DNA of 64,000 nt. It comes from Ipomoea triloba. Its lineage: Eukaryota > Streptophyta > Magnoliopsida > Solanales > Convolvulaceae. The DNA lies in the NCBI RefSeq assembly GCF_003576645.1, contig NC_044922.1, positions 6,581,646 to 6,645,645 on the forward strand, read 5' to 3'. A program made the translations under genes and the position numbers. Positions 27,637-44,781 of the stretch are shown piece by piece. The notes under the pieces are model-generated. The model did not search any database and was not told where the DNA came from. It saw nothing but the letters and a program-made list of their open reading frames with translations. Each line of letters opens with the position of its first letter. Positions within the stretch are counted from its first letter, which is position 1.

Positions 27637-28328
27637 TTTTATTTCTGCATATAACATCCAATATTCTCACAATTATTAAGTTAATTCCGGTTCGATCCTG
27701 GTCATGCCCATAGAATTTCTAATGACTAATTTTACTGTGGATCATGATTCAAAACGGTGCCATTTCTTTTAATTAAAATAAATGACACCCGTTTCGTCCA
27801 ACTAATTCTATTTTTATGACGTATTCAGTTCCATTTTATATACACTATAGTTTCATTACATCACAATATCAATTACAATTTCAATTTATTTGACATTATA
27901 CACATAATATGTGAGACCTGTTATTAAATCTTATTTTATACACACTATAATTTTATTATAACACCATTAAAGTATAATTTTAATTCAACTCCAATTTCAT
28001 TGGACAATATACTGAGACTTGTTATTCTGTTTTATTTTAGATACACTATAATTTCATTACAGCACAATTAAAGTATATATCATTCTAATTCAACTACATT
28101 TTGTTTGACAATATACATTTCATATATGAAAAATATTATTCAGTTTAATTTTAAACACACTGTATTTTCATTTTATTAGGAGCACATCATAAATATGAAA
28201 ATAGTTAAATATAATTTTGGCCTATAACAATTGATTTCCAATTGGGTGTCGTCCGTGTGGAAAAAGCACAGCCCCGCCGCCTGCATCTCCGCTTCCCAGC
28301 AGCTTCACCTCTCCCCCTCCCTTCTCTC
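25990..28328. other. AT-rich intergenic region with AAT/ATT microsatellite
   Basis: No gene recognised. A long (AAT)n/(ATT)n inverted microsatellite occupies about 27558-27637. From about 27830 to 28190 there are three diverged repeats around TACACTATAGTTTCATTACA, similar to the interior of the MITE at 53918-54439. Confidence 0.5.
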
Positions 28329-28337
28329 TATATATAA
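28329..28337 (+). promoter_or_regulatory. TATA box of the RING-H2 gene
   Basis: TATATATAA lies about 100 bp before the ATG at 28438, downstream of a CT-rich stretch. Confidence 0.6.
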
Positions 28338-28437
28338 TCACTCCATCATCCTCTACTCACCAAATTCAGCTTAAGACAGAAAACCCAAAACCTTAATTTT
28401 AGTTTAGGAAGCTAAGCAGTGGTCGCAGGTTCACTAA

Positions 28438-28734
28438 ATGGATGGGTATTTTGATCTTGACGCGGTTTTGACAATGCCAGAGCCAGAGAGTTTAAGAACC
28501 GCCGCAGCATGCACGGCGGAGAGGATGTTGGAACACGGCGGCGGCGGCGGCGGTGTTGACAAGATGGTGACGGTGGGCGACGTCGCCGGCGTTTGTTCAG
28601 TGTGCATGGATGGCTTTGAAGAGGGCGTGGGCGGAAAACAAGTCCCCTGTGGCCATGTTTTCCATGAGAATTGCATCGCAAAGTGGCTCCCCATTCATAG
28701 CTCTTGCCCTCTTTGCCGCTTCCAAATACTTTGA
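28438..28734 (+). CDS. RING-H2 zinc finger protein, probable E3 ubiquitin ligase
   Basis: Intronless 98-residue protein. The C-terminal half is a RING-H2 domain with all eight zinc ligands in C3H2C3 order: Cys53, Cys56, Cys71, His73, His76, Cys79, Cys90 and Cys93 (CSVC, CGHVFHENC, CPLC), plus the conserved Trp83 used for E2 contact. The N-terminal half is not conserved and has a Gly run (GGGGGG, 34-39). There is no membrane segment, so it is a small soluble member of the large plant RING-H2 group. These proteins transfer ubiquitin from an E2 to a substrate; the substrate here is unknown. A TATA box lies at 28329. The local GC content is well above its flanks. Confidence 0.92.
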   Translation: MDGYFDLDAVLTMPEPESLRTAAACTAERMLEHGGGGGGVDKMVTVGDVAGVCSVCMDGFEEGVGGKQVPCGHVFHENCIAKWLPIHSSCPLCRFQIL

Positions 28735-29100
28735 TCCATCGCCAAAACTCCCATTTTTGTCTCTAATATATAATTAGCGATTTTAGTTTTTTATGAATTT
28801 AATTCTTATGTGATGATATATGTATAATTTTTGTGTAATTCATTGATTTTTCTAGTTAAGTATTTTCCATATTTAGCTGTCGTCCAAGAATTATTATTAT
28901 TATTGTTTTTTGAAATATTTTGTCCAAGAATTATTTAGTTAACTAATATGTATTCATGTTTATTTAGCACTGGTGACAGATATTCAAAACCTCTGTGCAA
29001 CTGTGCAAGTAGGCAAGTAGCAGTGAAATAATTAACAAGTAAACAAAACACCGTATTGACACGGAATTAACAGTGAGTCAGTGACTAAAATCTATTAGCG

Positions 29101-29101
<1 letters not shown>

Positions 29102-29160
<59 letters not shown>

Positions 29161-29800
29161 GGTCAAAAACCNNNNNNNNNNNNNNNNNNNNNNNNNNNNN
29201 NNNNNNNNNNNNNNNNNNNNNNNNNNNNNNNNNNNNNNNNNNNNNNNNNNNNNNNNNNNNNNNNNNNNNNNNNNNNNNNNNNNNNNNNNNNNNNNNNNNN
29301 NNNNNNNNNNNNNNNNNNNNNNNNNNNNNNNNNNNNNNNNNNNNNNNNNNNNNNNNNNNNNNNNNNNNNNNNNNNNNNNNNNNNNNNNNNNNNNNNNNNN
29401 NNNNNNNNNNNNNNNNNNNNNNNNNNNNNNNNNNNNNNNNNNNNNNNNNNNNNNNNNNNNNNNNNNNNNNNNNNNNNNNNNNNNNNNNNNNNNNNNNNNN
29501 NNNNNNNNNNNNNNNNNNNNNNNNNNNNNNNNNNNNNNNNNNNNNNNNNNNNNNNNNNNNNNNNNNNNNNNNNNNNNNNNNNNNNNNNNNNNNNNNNNNN
29601 NNNNNNNNNNNNNNNNNNNNNNNNNNNNNNNNNNNNNNNNNNNNNNNNNNNNNNNNNNNNNNNNNNNNNNNNNNNNNNNNNNNNNNNNNNNNNNNNNNNN
29701 NNNNNNNNNNNNNNNNNNNNNNNNNNNNNNNNNNNNGGGTTTTTTTTTTTTTTTTTTTTTTTCTCTTCTCTTTTTTGGAGGGGGAGGGGGAGTGGGTGTC
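29102..29800. other. Assembly gap (N 29172-29736) with homopolymer flanks
   Basis: The left flank is a run of about 37 T followed by a long G run; the right flank is GGG, about 20 T, TCTCTTCTC, then G-rich sequence. The N tract is 565 long. ORFs reported across it are artefacts. Confidence 0.98.
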
Positions 29801-29839
29801 AAACAACCTTTATTTTCAACATTCAGTTTTTAAGCCCCA

Positions 29840-30425
29840 CCCTCGAGGGTTACCCATAATTAATATATTATATATTTATAGTTAACATATTATGTGTCTG
29901 CATATAATATATTATGTACCTATAATTAACATATTATGTGCATTTATTTAATAAATTAATGTACTTACTACAATTAATATATCATGTACCTTCAATTTAT
30001 TTATAGGTGCATAATATGTTAACTGAATGTACATAATATATAAACTACATGTACATAATTCGAATATCATTTTGGATCATAGCCCACAATACAAGGTGGA
30101 CCCTATTCCATGGTATAATTTGCTGAAAAATTATATCATGGATCAAAGTCCACCTTACATTATGGATCCTAATCCAAAATAACATTCAAATTATATGTCT
30201 GTAGTTAATATATTATATGTGTATAGTTAACATATTATATGCATGTAAATAAATTGAAGGCACATAATATGTTAATTACAGACACATGATATTTTAACAA
30301 CAGACCTTAGTCCAAAATATAGAGTAACATTTAGATTATATGTCTGTAGTTTAATATATTATGTGCATGTAGTTAGCATATTATGTATCATCAATTTATT
30401 TAATGCACATAATTTATTAACTAAA
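29840..30425. repeat. Cluster of MITE-related repeats (TTAACATATTATGTG motifs)
   Basis: Many copies of TTAACATATTATGTGCATG and its complement occur across this stretch. Element-end sequences such as CAAGGTGGACC...CCATGGTATAATTTGC (about 30094-30124) and ATTATATCATGGATC (about 30130) appear within it. This looks like several nested or abutting members of the GCAAATTATRYCATGGACC family; individual ends cannot be set. Confidence 0.55.
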
Positions 30426-30738
30426 TGCACATAATATATAACCAACATGGTTGGCATGGTGGTTCAGCACCTCATCTCTTAAGCATGAGATTGAGAATTC
30501 TATCCTCACTCATGTGTATAATATACATAATTCAGGTTCTTAATACACATACACATAACTGTGACTTAATTAATATCCCTAACTCAAATTGGCAGATTTT
30601 AATTAAGTTGGACGGCCCGGCCTCTTAGGCTCTTAGGTACCCAACTTTCTTTTTAACTAAGCAAGCCCAATCCATCTTCGTGAGCTTTTGATCAAGCCTG
30701 GGCTTGCGGAAAAATTATTGCCTCAACTATAACAAAAA

Positions 30739-31196
30739 GGAATAAGGGTCAAATAGGCCACCCAAACTACACACGAAATTGATATACGAAATTGCAATTA
30801 GGCCATTGAATTTCTGAACTACACAAATTCATGCAAATTAACTCAAAGTGACTTGTTGACTTGATCTTCCGGTTACCAACTTTAAAAATAATATTTTAAA
30901 ATAATTTTTAATTAATTAATTAATTAATTAAAATTAAAAAAAAACAGGAACAAGTCAATTGGGTCCCTTTTTTTTAAATTTTAAATTTTAAATTTAATTT
31001 TAATTAATTATTTTATTTAAAATTATTTTAAAATATTATTTTTAAAGTTGGTAACCGGAAGATCAAGTCAAACAAGTCACTTTGGATTAATTTGCATGGA
31101 TTTGTGTAGTACAGGGGCCTAATTGCATTGTTTTTGAGTTCAATGGCCTAATTGCAGTTTCGTGTGTAGTCCAGTGGCCTATTTGACCCTTATTCC
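30739..31196. mobile_element. Fold-back (MULE-like) element 3
   Basis: A 458-bp palindromic element. The ends GGAATAAGGGTCAAATAGG and CCTATTTGACCCTTATTCC are perfect inverted repeats. Arms mirror each other (GTTGGTAACCGGAAGATCAAG on the right versus its complement on the left) around an AT-rich core. It is flanked by a perfect 9-bp duplication TAACAAAAA (30730-30738 and 31197-31205). Confidence 0.9.
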
Positions 31197-31205
31197 TAAC
31201 AAAAA

Positions 31206-32649
31206 ATACATTTTTTAATATATTAAAAATATATTATTTGTATATTAAATATAAATTATACAAAAAATATATTTTCAGTATTTAAATAATATATTTTCTA
31301 TGAATACAATATACATTTTTAATATACTAAAAATATATTATTTGCGTATTGAATATACATTATTTGATAATATAATGATTGAGACTCGCGTAGGTGGAGC
31401 ACACCTTGCCTTTGGAACAATCAGTCGCTATCGGGGAGTAAATGAGTCATGTAGTTAAGTGTAATTTGATGAATATAAAAATTTGATTCAATTGTTGTTA
31501 AGTGGATTTCAAATTTGGATTCCCAATCAAACTTTTTTATTTTTAATATATTTTTATAATATAACAAATTCAATTAATATACTTATACATTTATATGTAT
31601 ATATGTTATAAAATGCTATAATCAATATATAATGTTGAGTTTTGTTATGATATTTGTTTGTAAAATATTTAATATTATAATTTGTAAGTAAAAATAACAA
31701 AATAAAAATCTTTATTAAACATATTCAAGTTGAGTTCGATTAGCTAGAGCTTTGTCAAGCTCAAGCTTTGATTTTTCTAATTTGAATTAAGTTTTTAGTT
31801 TTGATTATCCAAACTTGACTAAATTCAATCACACCATATATAATTACATACTACTCTGCACGAAACTTATTATTAACAAGAGGTGATCTCTTATATAACA
31901 GGCAAGGAGTTATGTTAACATACTCCAAACAAGCAGGAATTCAGACTAATATATTTTGTATTTTATATCTTATTTTATGTGTCTAGTTTAATCAACATGA
32001 TTTGGATTTAGTTTTAATATATTTAATTTATATATTTAAAAATTATGGCGTTATAAATACAAAATTTTGAATTTTAAAGTTATATGAAAATAACTAAATA
32101 AGTGAAGAAAAAAATTAAGTTAACAAATAAAAAGTAAATATAACATGTAAAATGAGATTAGATGATAGAAGAATTGATCTCAAATTGATTAAATTAATAA
32201 GTCGGCTAACTCCAAAGTTACAGATCTAAAGTTAATTAGCCGACCCCGGCCCGAATCTAGAATATGCCTACTCCATTAAAAGCCTCCATGCAAGTGTCAA
32301 GTGTGCATGTGCCGGAGAAATAAAAAAATAGATATAATAAATAAATTGAAAGGGACCTATTATAGTCTTTAAAGATATTATTTACAACTTTCTAAAAGAA
32401 AACAAATATATTATTTACAAATGTCAAATATTGATACATTATTAAAAGATAGATATATAACCAAAGACCTTGTGGTCCAGCGGCATGAAGTTACTTTCCC
32501 AACTTACATGTAACCATGCTGATTTCATTGGGTGTTCTTAAGAGACTTATAATTAAGGATTTGGCAATCGGATTTAATTCGAAGGTTATCTCATCATTTT
32601 TAATAGATTAGTCTTGGTTTCCTTTTATTTCCTTGTGCAATGTTTATGT
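31206..32649. other. AT-rich intergenic region, no gene recognised
   Basis: No coding sequence recognised. At 32463 a phrase ACCTTGTGGTCCAGCGGCA recurs at about 43245 as ACCTTGTGGTCTAGTGACA, which suggests a dispersed tRNA-like or repeat head. Confidence 0.4.
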
Positions 32650-33559
32650 TTATTATTTTTTGTGCCTTTATTTGTGCTTATAATGTATGAGTAGTCCCAT
32701 TTAGGACTTGGGTATCTAGTTGCTTTATTGGTGGGTATTTCATAAAGAAGTAGGAATGCAATATATGGTTATTGAATTTATGAAAGATGTATAGTGCACA
32801 TTGCACAACATTCATTATCATATTTTTGAAATAATTTTGGCCACAACGGAAGTCACTCCTTACATATCATGTTTCATGGCCCCAATCCTTTATCGAACCA
32901 CATTTCACCCTAACTTACCACTTAACACATGTCATAGACACACCATTTCTGTGCATATATTAAGCTTAATTGATATTTGTTTTCATAGATGTTTTGGCGC
33001 CTTAGTCTTTGATATGGAGAAAAAGAGAAAAATTTATCTTTGTCTTTAGGTGAAGCCATCCAATTTTTTTTTATTTGCAAATGCAAATATGTAATAATAA
33101 TTTTTTTTAAAAATTTAAATTGTTTGTTTGGATGCCAAATTAGCAAATTTATATACTCATGTAAGTCGTCACCAAGATCTTGTTGGCTAAAATTGTTAAT
33201 TTTAATTATTCATTTGATTTTAAAAAAAAAAAATCTTCTAACTTACTTGTTTGATTCTTATCTCAAGAAAGAGAATAATTACCAATTTTGGTTCCAACAC
33301 TTTAATCCCATGAACTGTTTTTGTCTACAATAATCATTGTTCTCAAATTTCATTCTACAATTATCATTTTCTTTCCAATTTCAACCTTTCTAATTATACT
33401 ACCAACTAAAACTCATTAGACCTGTAATTTTAACATATTTTTATGGGTATATTTTTGTCCAACCAAAACTTATTAGAGCTGTAATTGTAAAATATTTTTT
33501 ATGGGTATATATTTGTCTTATTACCTAGACTAATTACAATTTACTAATCAATATATACC

Positions 33560-33990
33560 CTTGTAGGATTGTGGATACCTCAAGTACTTCTTGAAAAAAT
33601 CTTCAATCACCTCATTGCTCAAATAGGCATCATTAGATAGAGCTTTCTTTAGGCTACTTAGTTTGTACTTCTTCTTGATTAAGTTACCATGGTTGATGAA
33701 TGCAAGCATTAACAACACTAGTTGGAAATATGAAGCATCATATTTGTGAATAGTTAATTACATTTCATCCATCTCGAATTTGGATAATACGACAATTGTT
33801 AAGTTATAATTTATAGATGTGAAACATTGATACAATATATATGAAGGTTTTTGTTTTTACACCCTTGTGTAACCTAAATCGTTCAACCTCTATTTGGACT
33901 ATTATGATTAAGTTTTTGTGCAAGGACTAAGGAGTGAGGTGACACGCTTGCTAGCCTTGGTAGTATCGGTGGAGTATAGGAGAGTTGCCA
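33560..33990 (-). pseudogene. 4-coumarate-CoA ligase-like pseudogene fragment, copy 1
   Basis: Read on the minus strand from about 33985 to 33560, in shifting frames, this encodes decayed pieces in the order of an ANL-superfamily acyl-CoA ligase. They are an LYSTDTTKASK segment (ligase box I is normally YSSGTTGxPKG), KTKTFIYIVSMFHIYK (normally FxxxxPMFHxYG), LTIVVLSKFEMDEM, and KKYKLSSLKKALSNDAYLSN followed by EVIEDFFKKYLRYP (normally KYDLSSLK..LSGGAPLSKEV.E.F..K.P). Several stops and frame shifts break it. The order and spacing fit the middle of a 4CL or 4CL-like exon 1. It is not functional. Confidence 0.65.
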
Positions 33991-35149
33991 GGCTATCCTA
34001 AGTGCCATGTTTTTATTTTTTTATTTTTTTATTTTTTTTATTTCTTTATTTTTTTTATGAAGTGGGTTTGACTTGGAGGTTTTCTTATTATCTTTTTCAG
34101 TCAACTTATGATTCTCAAGTTGGGTTTCGATATTGAATTGAAATTTCATCCAATGAGCATGCCAATGAGATTTGGATTAGCTAATTTTAGAACGGGACAA
34201 AGATACCATTGAAAAATAATTAAAATACGGCTCTGGTAAATGTTTATCAATATTATGATTAGAAGGACTAATTTTAATTTTAATTTTTTTTTAAAACGAT
34301 GGTCATAGTATGAAATTTGACAAATTGGGGCTAAAATCATATATCAAATTTTGTAATTTATCTTTCAAGAAATTAACAAATGTACTCTATAAATCATGCA
34401 TCCTTGTGCTTTTTTCCCATACATGTTTTCATGGTATGAGATTTGAACATCGCTCCACACACTATGGCCTCCAATCATGATCTTTAAGTCAGACAATGAA
34501 CCAACTATACTAAACCTTCCTTATGTCTTTGCTTTATTTGTGCTTATAGTGTGTGAATAGTCTGATTTAGGGCTTAGGTTATGGTAGGATAATCTATCTA
34601 GATGCTTTATTTGTGAGTATTACATAAAGTGGTAGAAGTTCAACATATGGTTCTTAAGTATGGAAGACCACGGTTCAGTTCAAACCGAATTGGGAACTAT
34701 AGAAACCGAACTAGAAAATAAAAGTCTGCTAGTATGTTTATATCAAATCATTTTCACCAAAAAGAAAAAAAAAGAATTACTAGTCTTTTTTGTTTACTTG
34801 TATAGACTTATCCGACCCCTAGTTGGATGTCATGCATGTTTCATGTGAAAATACAATAATACTAAGATGCATGATAATTTATACTTTCTAGTGATTATAT
34901 TACAAAAATATATAGAAAATCACATGAATAGTACTTTGGCATTAATGGTGGGGGAGGGCAAATATTATTCAAATTTAATTATTTTTCTCGCATAAAGAAT
35001 CAATATAAATGTCACGTAATACTATAAAGAATTAATATAAAGATAAATAGGCACATGAGTGACCCTGCCTGAAGTTGCATGTGTACAACATTCGTTAGCA
35101 TGCTTTTAGAAGAATTTTGACAACAACAAGAGTTAGATCAAAATTATAA

Positions 35150-35350
35150 GTCACACATTGCATATCACGTGACATAGCTCCAATCACACTATTCGCCCTT
35201 ACTTACCACTTTACACCACACATTGCATATCATGTGACATAACTCCAATCACACTATTCGCCCTTAGTTACTATTTTTACGCCACTCATTGCATATCATG
35301 TGACATAGCTCCAATCACACTATTCGCCCTTACTTACCACTTTACACATG
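35150..35350 (+). repeat. Three tandem copies of a ~70-bp unit
   Basis: The unit runs from CACATTGCATATCA through GCTCCAATCACACTATTCGC to TTACTTACCACTTTAC. It occurs three times, at about 35153, 35220 and 35284. Unit 1 of the segmental duplication has only one diverged copy (about 32858-32930), so the triplication happened after the duplication. Confidence 0.85.
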
Positions 35351-36054
35351 TCATACTGCTATACACACACCATTCTCGTGCATATATTAAGCTTAATTGA
35401 TATTTAATTATTTATTTCCATACATGTCTTGGCAACTATTAGTATTTGCTATGGAGATAAAAAGGAAAACCTTAATTTGTTTTTGTTTTTGGGTGAAGCC
35501 ATCCATTTTTTTAAAAAATTTCCAAATACAAATAGGTAATACGTACTCACTCCCCTTAATATTATGAAAAAATAAATTAAAAATAACTTCAATCAAGCCT
35601 CGTTAATTGAGTTAAACACATGAAATGGGAGGTTCAAACCATTGACCTTTGATTAAGGATGGATAAGTCCCTTCTCCTCAACCACACTCCGAGGTTGCTA
35701 AAATTACTAATTGCATGATTTTATTAAAGTTTAATTATTTGTTTAAAATTGTTTAAATCTATTAACTTAATTGTTTGATCCTTATCTTAAGAAAGAAAAA
35801 TTACCAATTTTGATCCCACGACTATAACCCCATTAACAATTTTAGTATACGATTGTCATTGTTCTCAAATTTCACCCTACAACTATTGCTTTCTTTCCAA
35901 TTTAAGTACAATTATCGTTTTCTTTCCAATTTCAACCTTTCTAATCAAATACAAACCAAAACTTGTTGGAGTTGTAATTTAACATATTTTTCAAGTGTAT
36001 TTTTTTTGTCGTAGTTCGTAAACTAATTCCAGTTAACTCAATCAATAATATATC

Positions 36055-36475
36055 TTTGTATGATTTTGGATGCCTCAGGTATTTCTCGACAAAACCCTCA
36101 CACCACCTCATTTCTCAAAGAGGCAATGTCAGGTAAAACTTTTTTTAGGCTGGTTAGATCGTATTACTTCTTGAGTTGCCATGCTTGATGAACACCAATG
36201 GCATTAACAGCACCAGTGGGAGATATGAAGCGTGATATTTGTTAATAGTTTATAGCATTTTATCACCCTTGAATTTGGATAATACAACAACTGTCAACTT
36301 AAAATTTGTAGAAGTGAAACATTGGCACAATATAGATGAAGGTTTTTGTTTCTACATCATCGTCTAACCTAAACCGTCCAATCTTCGTTCGGCCATTGTG
36401 ATGAGGTTTGCGTGCAAAGAGGTGACATACTTACTAGCCTTGGTGGTGCTGGAGGAGTATATGAGAGTTGTCATG
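36055..36475 (-). pseudogene. 4-coumarate-CoA ligase-like pseudogene fragment, copy 2
   Basis: Paralogue of the fragment at 33560-33990, in the second unit of the tandem duplication. On the minus strand from about 36471 down: LIYSSSTTKASK (box I-like), KPSSILCQCF in one frame with FIYIVPMFHFYKF in another, KLTVVVLSKFKGDKML, TINKYHASYLPLVLLMP, and SLKKVLPDIASLRNEVV. Stops and frame shifts are present. VLSKF and TINKY followed by YLPLV match plant 4CL-like ligases. It carries different lesions from copy 1. Confidence 0.65.
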
Positions 36476-37132
36476 CCATCCCAACGGATCTTATTTTAAA
36501 AATAGGCCTGACTTGGTGGCTTTCTCATCATTATTTTCACGCTACTTACGAGTTTTAAATTGGTTTCAATATAAAATTAGAATTTCCTCCAATAAGCATG
36601 ACAAGGGAATTTGAATTAACTAATTTTAAAATGGGACAAAGATACTCTTTAATAAAAATTGTTAAAATACAATTCTCATGAATTTTTATCAACATTATGA
36701 TCATAAGGACTAAAATTTAAAATAAAAACAATGGTCATAGAATGAAATTTGACAACAAAATGGGGCTAAAATCGTATATCAAAATGTGTAATTTCTCTTT
36801 CAACAAATTAACAAAAGTACTCCATAATCTCTGGCTTTTTTTTTTTTTTTTTGCTGGGAATAATAATAAATTCAATAACGATCAAAAGATTATTATTATT
36901 ATTAAAAAGGAAAAAAAAAACAAATATACAGGCGTTCCTCATTGACCAATTGAGATTTGAGAGATCCCTTCATCTCCGACTAGGGGACAAACCTTATAAA
37001 CTGCTCAATAATTGTAGTCTAAAACGAAACTAAATTCAATCTAGGGTTTGTTTGTTCATAAGATTTCCTGTAATCACTATTGCAGTTTTCAACAATCAAA
37101 TTATCATCAATTGTTATTTGTTTGGGAGGCAA

Positions 37133-42068
<4,936 letters not shown>

Positions 42069-42083
<15 letters not shown>

Positions 42084-42140
42084 TGAATGAGAGTTGTTAG
42101 AGTTGAGCTGCAAATGTGATGAATGAGAGTTGTTAGAGTT
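42069..42140 (+). repeat. 36-bp tandem duplication over the MAPK stop codon
   Basis: Two identical 36-bp copies (42069-42104 and 42105-42140) start GAGCTGCAAATGTGATGAAT. The first copy holds the last codons and TGA; the second copy is entirely in the 3' UTR. Confidence 0.95.
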
Positions 42141-43250
42141 CTGGCCCTGTGAATTGTGATACTTATCTATTTCATGATTGCTTTATTCATCTGTTAAACC
42201 TGTCTGATATTTTCAACATTTGATTGTGGGACAATTCGGGTATTCAAAAATTGTTGTTGTATGAGTGAGGTAGTTACCATTTTGTGTTTAATGCATTGAA
42301 GTCCTAGTAGTTTCAATCACAAACAAGGGATTCATTCATGTCTTTTGGGCAAAAAGATTTTTATTATTATACTTTTGGGGTTGTTTGGTTCACGTAATGT
42401 TAGGTTATCTTAGGTGGGTGTTTGGTTCATAGAATGTTAAATTTACTTTGGAAGTGTTAGATTACTGGATATGTTAGATTCTTGTGTTTAGTTTAAAAAT
42501 GAGGTATTTAATGTAAACATATTTGGTTGAAGAGTTGAGCAAAAAGGATTTTTGTTATACTTTTAAGATCTACAGATATAGTAAAAGGTTAATCAAGCTC
42601 AAATACTCAATCTAGACGCTTGAAAGTTAGAGAAGTGAAAAGATTTAAGTGCTAGACTTTTAAGAACTTAAATGAAGCTTGAAATGGTAGAGATAAAAGC
42701 AGAAGGCTTTAAAGTTTTTTTGAGATAATAAGTGCGTATAAATGAATGACTCCTACTGGATAGACATTTTGAGTGTTAAATGCATTTGAAGAATTGCTTT
42801 GTGATTTTTATTTAATTTGTTTGGACCGGGGGAAACTACATGCAAGACATGTTAGACTGATAGTTAATTGAATATACTGTTTTAGGTAGGTTCGGATGTT
42901 CCTGTAATTTTCACGTTTTAATGTTAAAACAAAATTTTGTAGTTACTCGTAAAAGGTACATTTTTAATATACTAAAGATATATTATTTATGTATTAAATA
43001 TACATGATTTGATAGTATACAAAATAATGTATCTTAATTACTCAAGTAATGTAACTTCAATAAACTAATAATATACCTTTAGACGGCATTTGGTAACCAG
43101 GAAAGTTTGAACTTTCTTGGGAATTTAAAAGGTGGAAAATTATTCCCACATTTAGTGCAATCTTTGACTTAGAAAAGTTCGGATTGGTGGGAATCTCATT
43201 CCATGATATCAATGAAAGTAAATTCCACATATGAGAGTCAAAAGACCTTG
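42141..43250. other. 3' flank of the MAPK gene and AT-rich intergenic DNA
   Basis: 3' UTR and non-coding DNA, no further gene recognised. Confidence 0.4.
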
Positions 43251-43680
43251 TGGTCTAGTGACACATGGTGTCACATTTTTGTAAATAACTCGAACTTTGG
43301 TGCAAGTAACATGTGTTAAAAGTGCAAGTAACTGATATAAGTGTGCAAGTAATATCATTTAAAAGTGCAACCATTTTCACTTAATAGTGCAAGTAATTTA
43401 TCTTACCACATTGGTGCACCGAATAATAACGTCTTTGAAACCCTAAGTGCAATGCATTTTTGCGTTTTTTTCAAGTGTAATTTTTTAATACTAAATGTGC
43501 AAAATGTTATACTAATTGTGCAATATGTTAATACTAAATGTGTAAACCTGGAAAATTCTGAAAAGTGCAAATTTTAGTGTTCAAGTTTGTATAATAAAGC
43601 TAGTAATAATTACAAAAATGCAGCCGCGTTTTTTTTTAAAAGCTGTTATGGTTCGTCCGTTTTTTCATATGTAAGGTTAG
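43250..43680. repeat. Dispersed repeat with AGTGCAAGTAA motifs
   Basis: About ten irregular copies of AAGTGCAAGTAAC / AAATGTGCAA-like phrases. Similar GTGCAAGTAA motifs fill the element at 59422-60302, so this may be a related internal repeat. No clear ends. Confidence 0.45.
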
Positions 43681-43744
43681 ATTGGTTCTTAGTTTTCTCT
43701 TAAAGACTTATTCTCATATGATTTTTTCTCTCTCTCTCTCTCTC

Positions 43745-43750
<6 letters not shown>

Positions 43751-43820
<70 letters not shown>
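43751..43820. repeat. (TA)n microsatellite
   Basis: About 35 uninterrupted TA units following a (TC)n tract. Confidence 0.99.
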
Positions 43821-43821
<1 letters not shown>

Positions 43822-44189
43822 CTTGATCAACTTGAATTTAACTTTTGGATACTTAATTGATTTGATGACTTGGTGATTTTTTGACATATAATTTATTAAT
43901 TTATAAGTAATTTATTAAACTTTCAATTATTTGTTATGTTTTTTTTTTTTTTTTTTAATGTTCGTATATAAAAATGATATATTAGGGATGTTAAATTTTT
44001 TTTTTGAAAAAGTTTAAATGAATCAATCATGTTAATTAATTTTCCAAATAATTTAATTGTTATGTTTCCAAGGTAACACGAAACATGTTAATTAGTTTTT
44101 TCTATAAAGTAGTTATTCACATCGAACATATTCCTTGAAAACATTTTCTTAAGAATTTAATTGATGGGAAAGTACCAAACAGCCTTTTA

Positions 44190-44663
44190 GAATCCATTTG
44201 AAAACTTGGAAAATGACATCCGAAAGTCATTTTTTAGATTTTTTGTGTTTGGGTATCTAGGAAATAAAGTCAAAGGAAAATATTCATTCTAGTTAACGGA
44301 AAAAATATCAATTTGGCCGAAAATGTCTTCTATATTTTTAATCGGAAGATATTTTTCATATTCTTTATTTTTTTTATATTTATCTTTTATCTCATCTCTT
44401 TTCTAGTTTTCAGATTATTATTACCACAAACACGACTACCACCACTTATTATTATTATTATTATTACAAATAATATGTTTATTTAAAAAAAATTGAGGCG
44501 AACAGAAAAAATGTAATTTCTTAACATCTAGTCAAACAAAAAAAAATATAGTTTTTTGACTTTCGTCCAAATATTAGATAATTAAATGATTTTTTTAAAG
44601 AAAATTACTCATTTTATGAAAATCATTTTTTCAAAAATATATTTAGCCTTTTCAAACTGATCC
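44190..44663. mobile_element. Tourist-like MITE, second copy of the 24768-25253 family
   Basis: The ends GAATCCATTTGAAAAC and complement GGATCAGTTTGAAAAG are flanked by TTA on both sides (44187-44189 and 44664-44666). The interior shares AAAATATTCATTCT and a TTATTATTATTA tract with the element at 24768. Confidence 0.7.
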
Positions 44664-44781
44664 TTATATATATATTAAAAATGTACTTTTTATTCATGAT
44701 TCATACAATTATGTATACAATGATCCATTGAATAATGATATGATGATTGATCAACCACTCATTCTTAGGCTCTCATCGTCG

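Larger units (their letters stand above)
32650..36840. repeat. Tandem segmental duplication (two units of about 1.9-2.3 kb)
   Basis: Unit 1 (about 32650-34540) and unit 2 (about 34545-36840) match along their length with many indels. Matching landmarks are TTATTTGTGCTTATAATG (32670) and TTATTTGTGCTTATAGTG (34537); TGCATATATTAAGCTTAATTGA (32953 and 35379); TTACCAATTTTG (33279, 35802); and the 4CL-like relics. Divergence is substantial, so the duplication is not recent. Confidence 0.8.

Noticed and set aside
29078..29833. ORFs on both strands across the second gap
   Set aside because: They consist of N and homopolymer translations.
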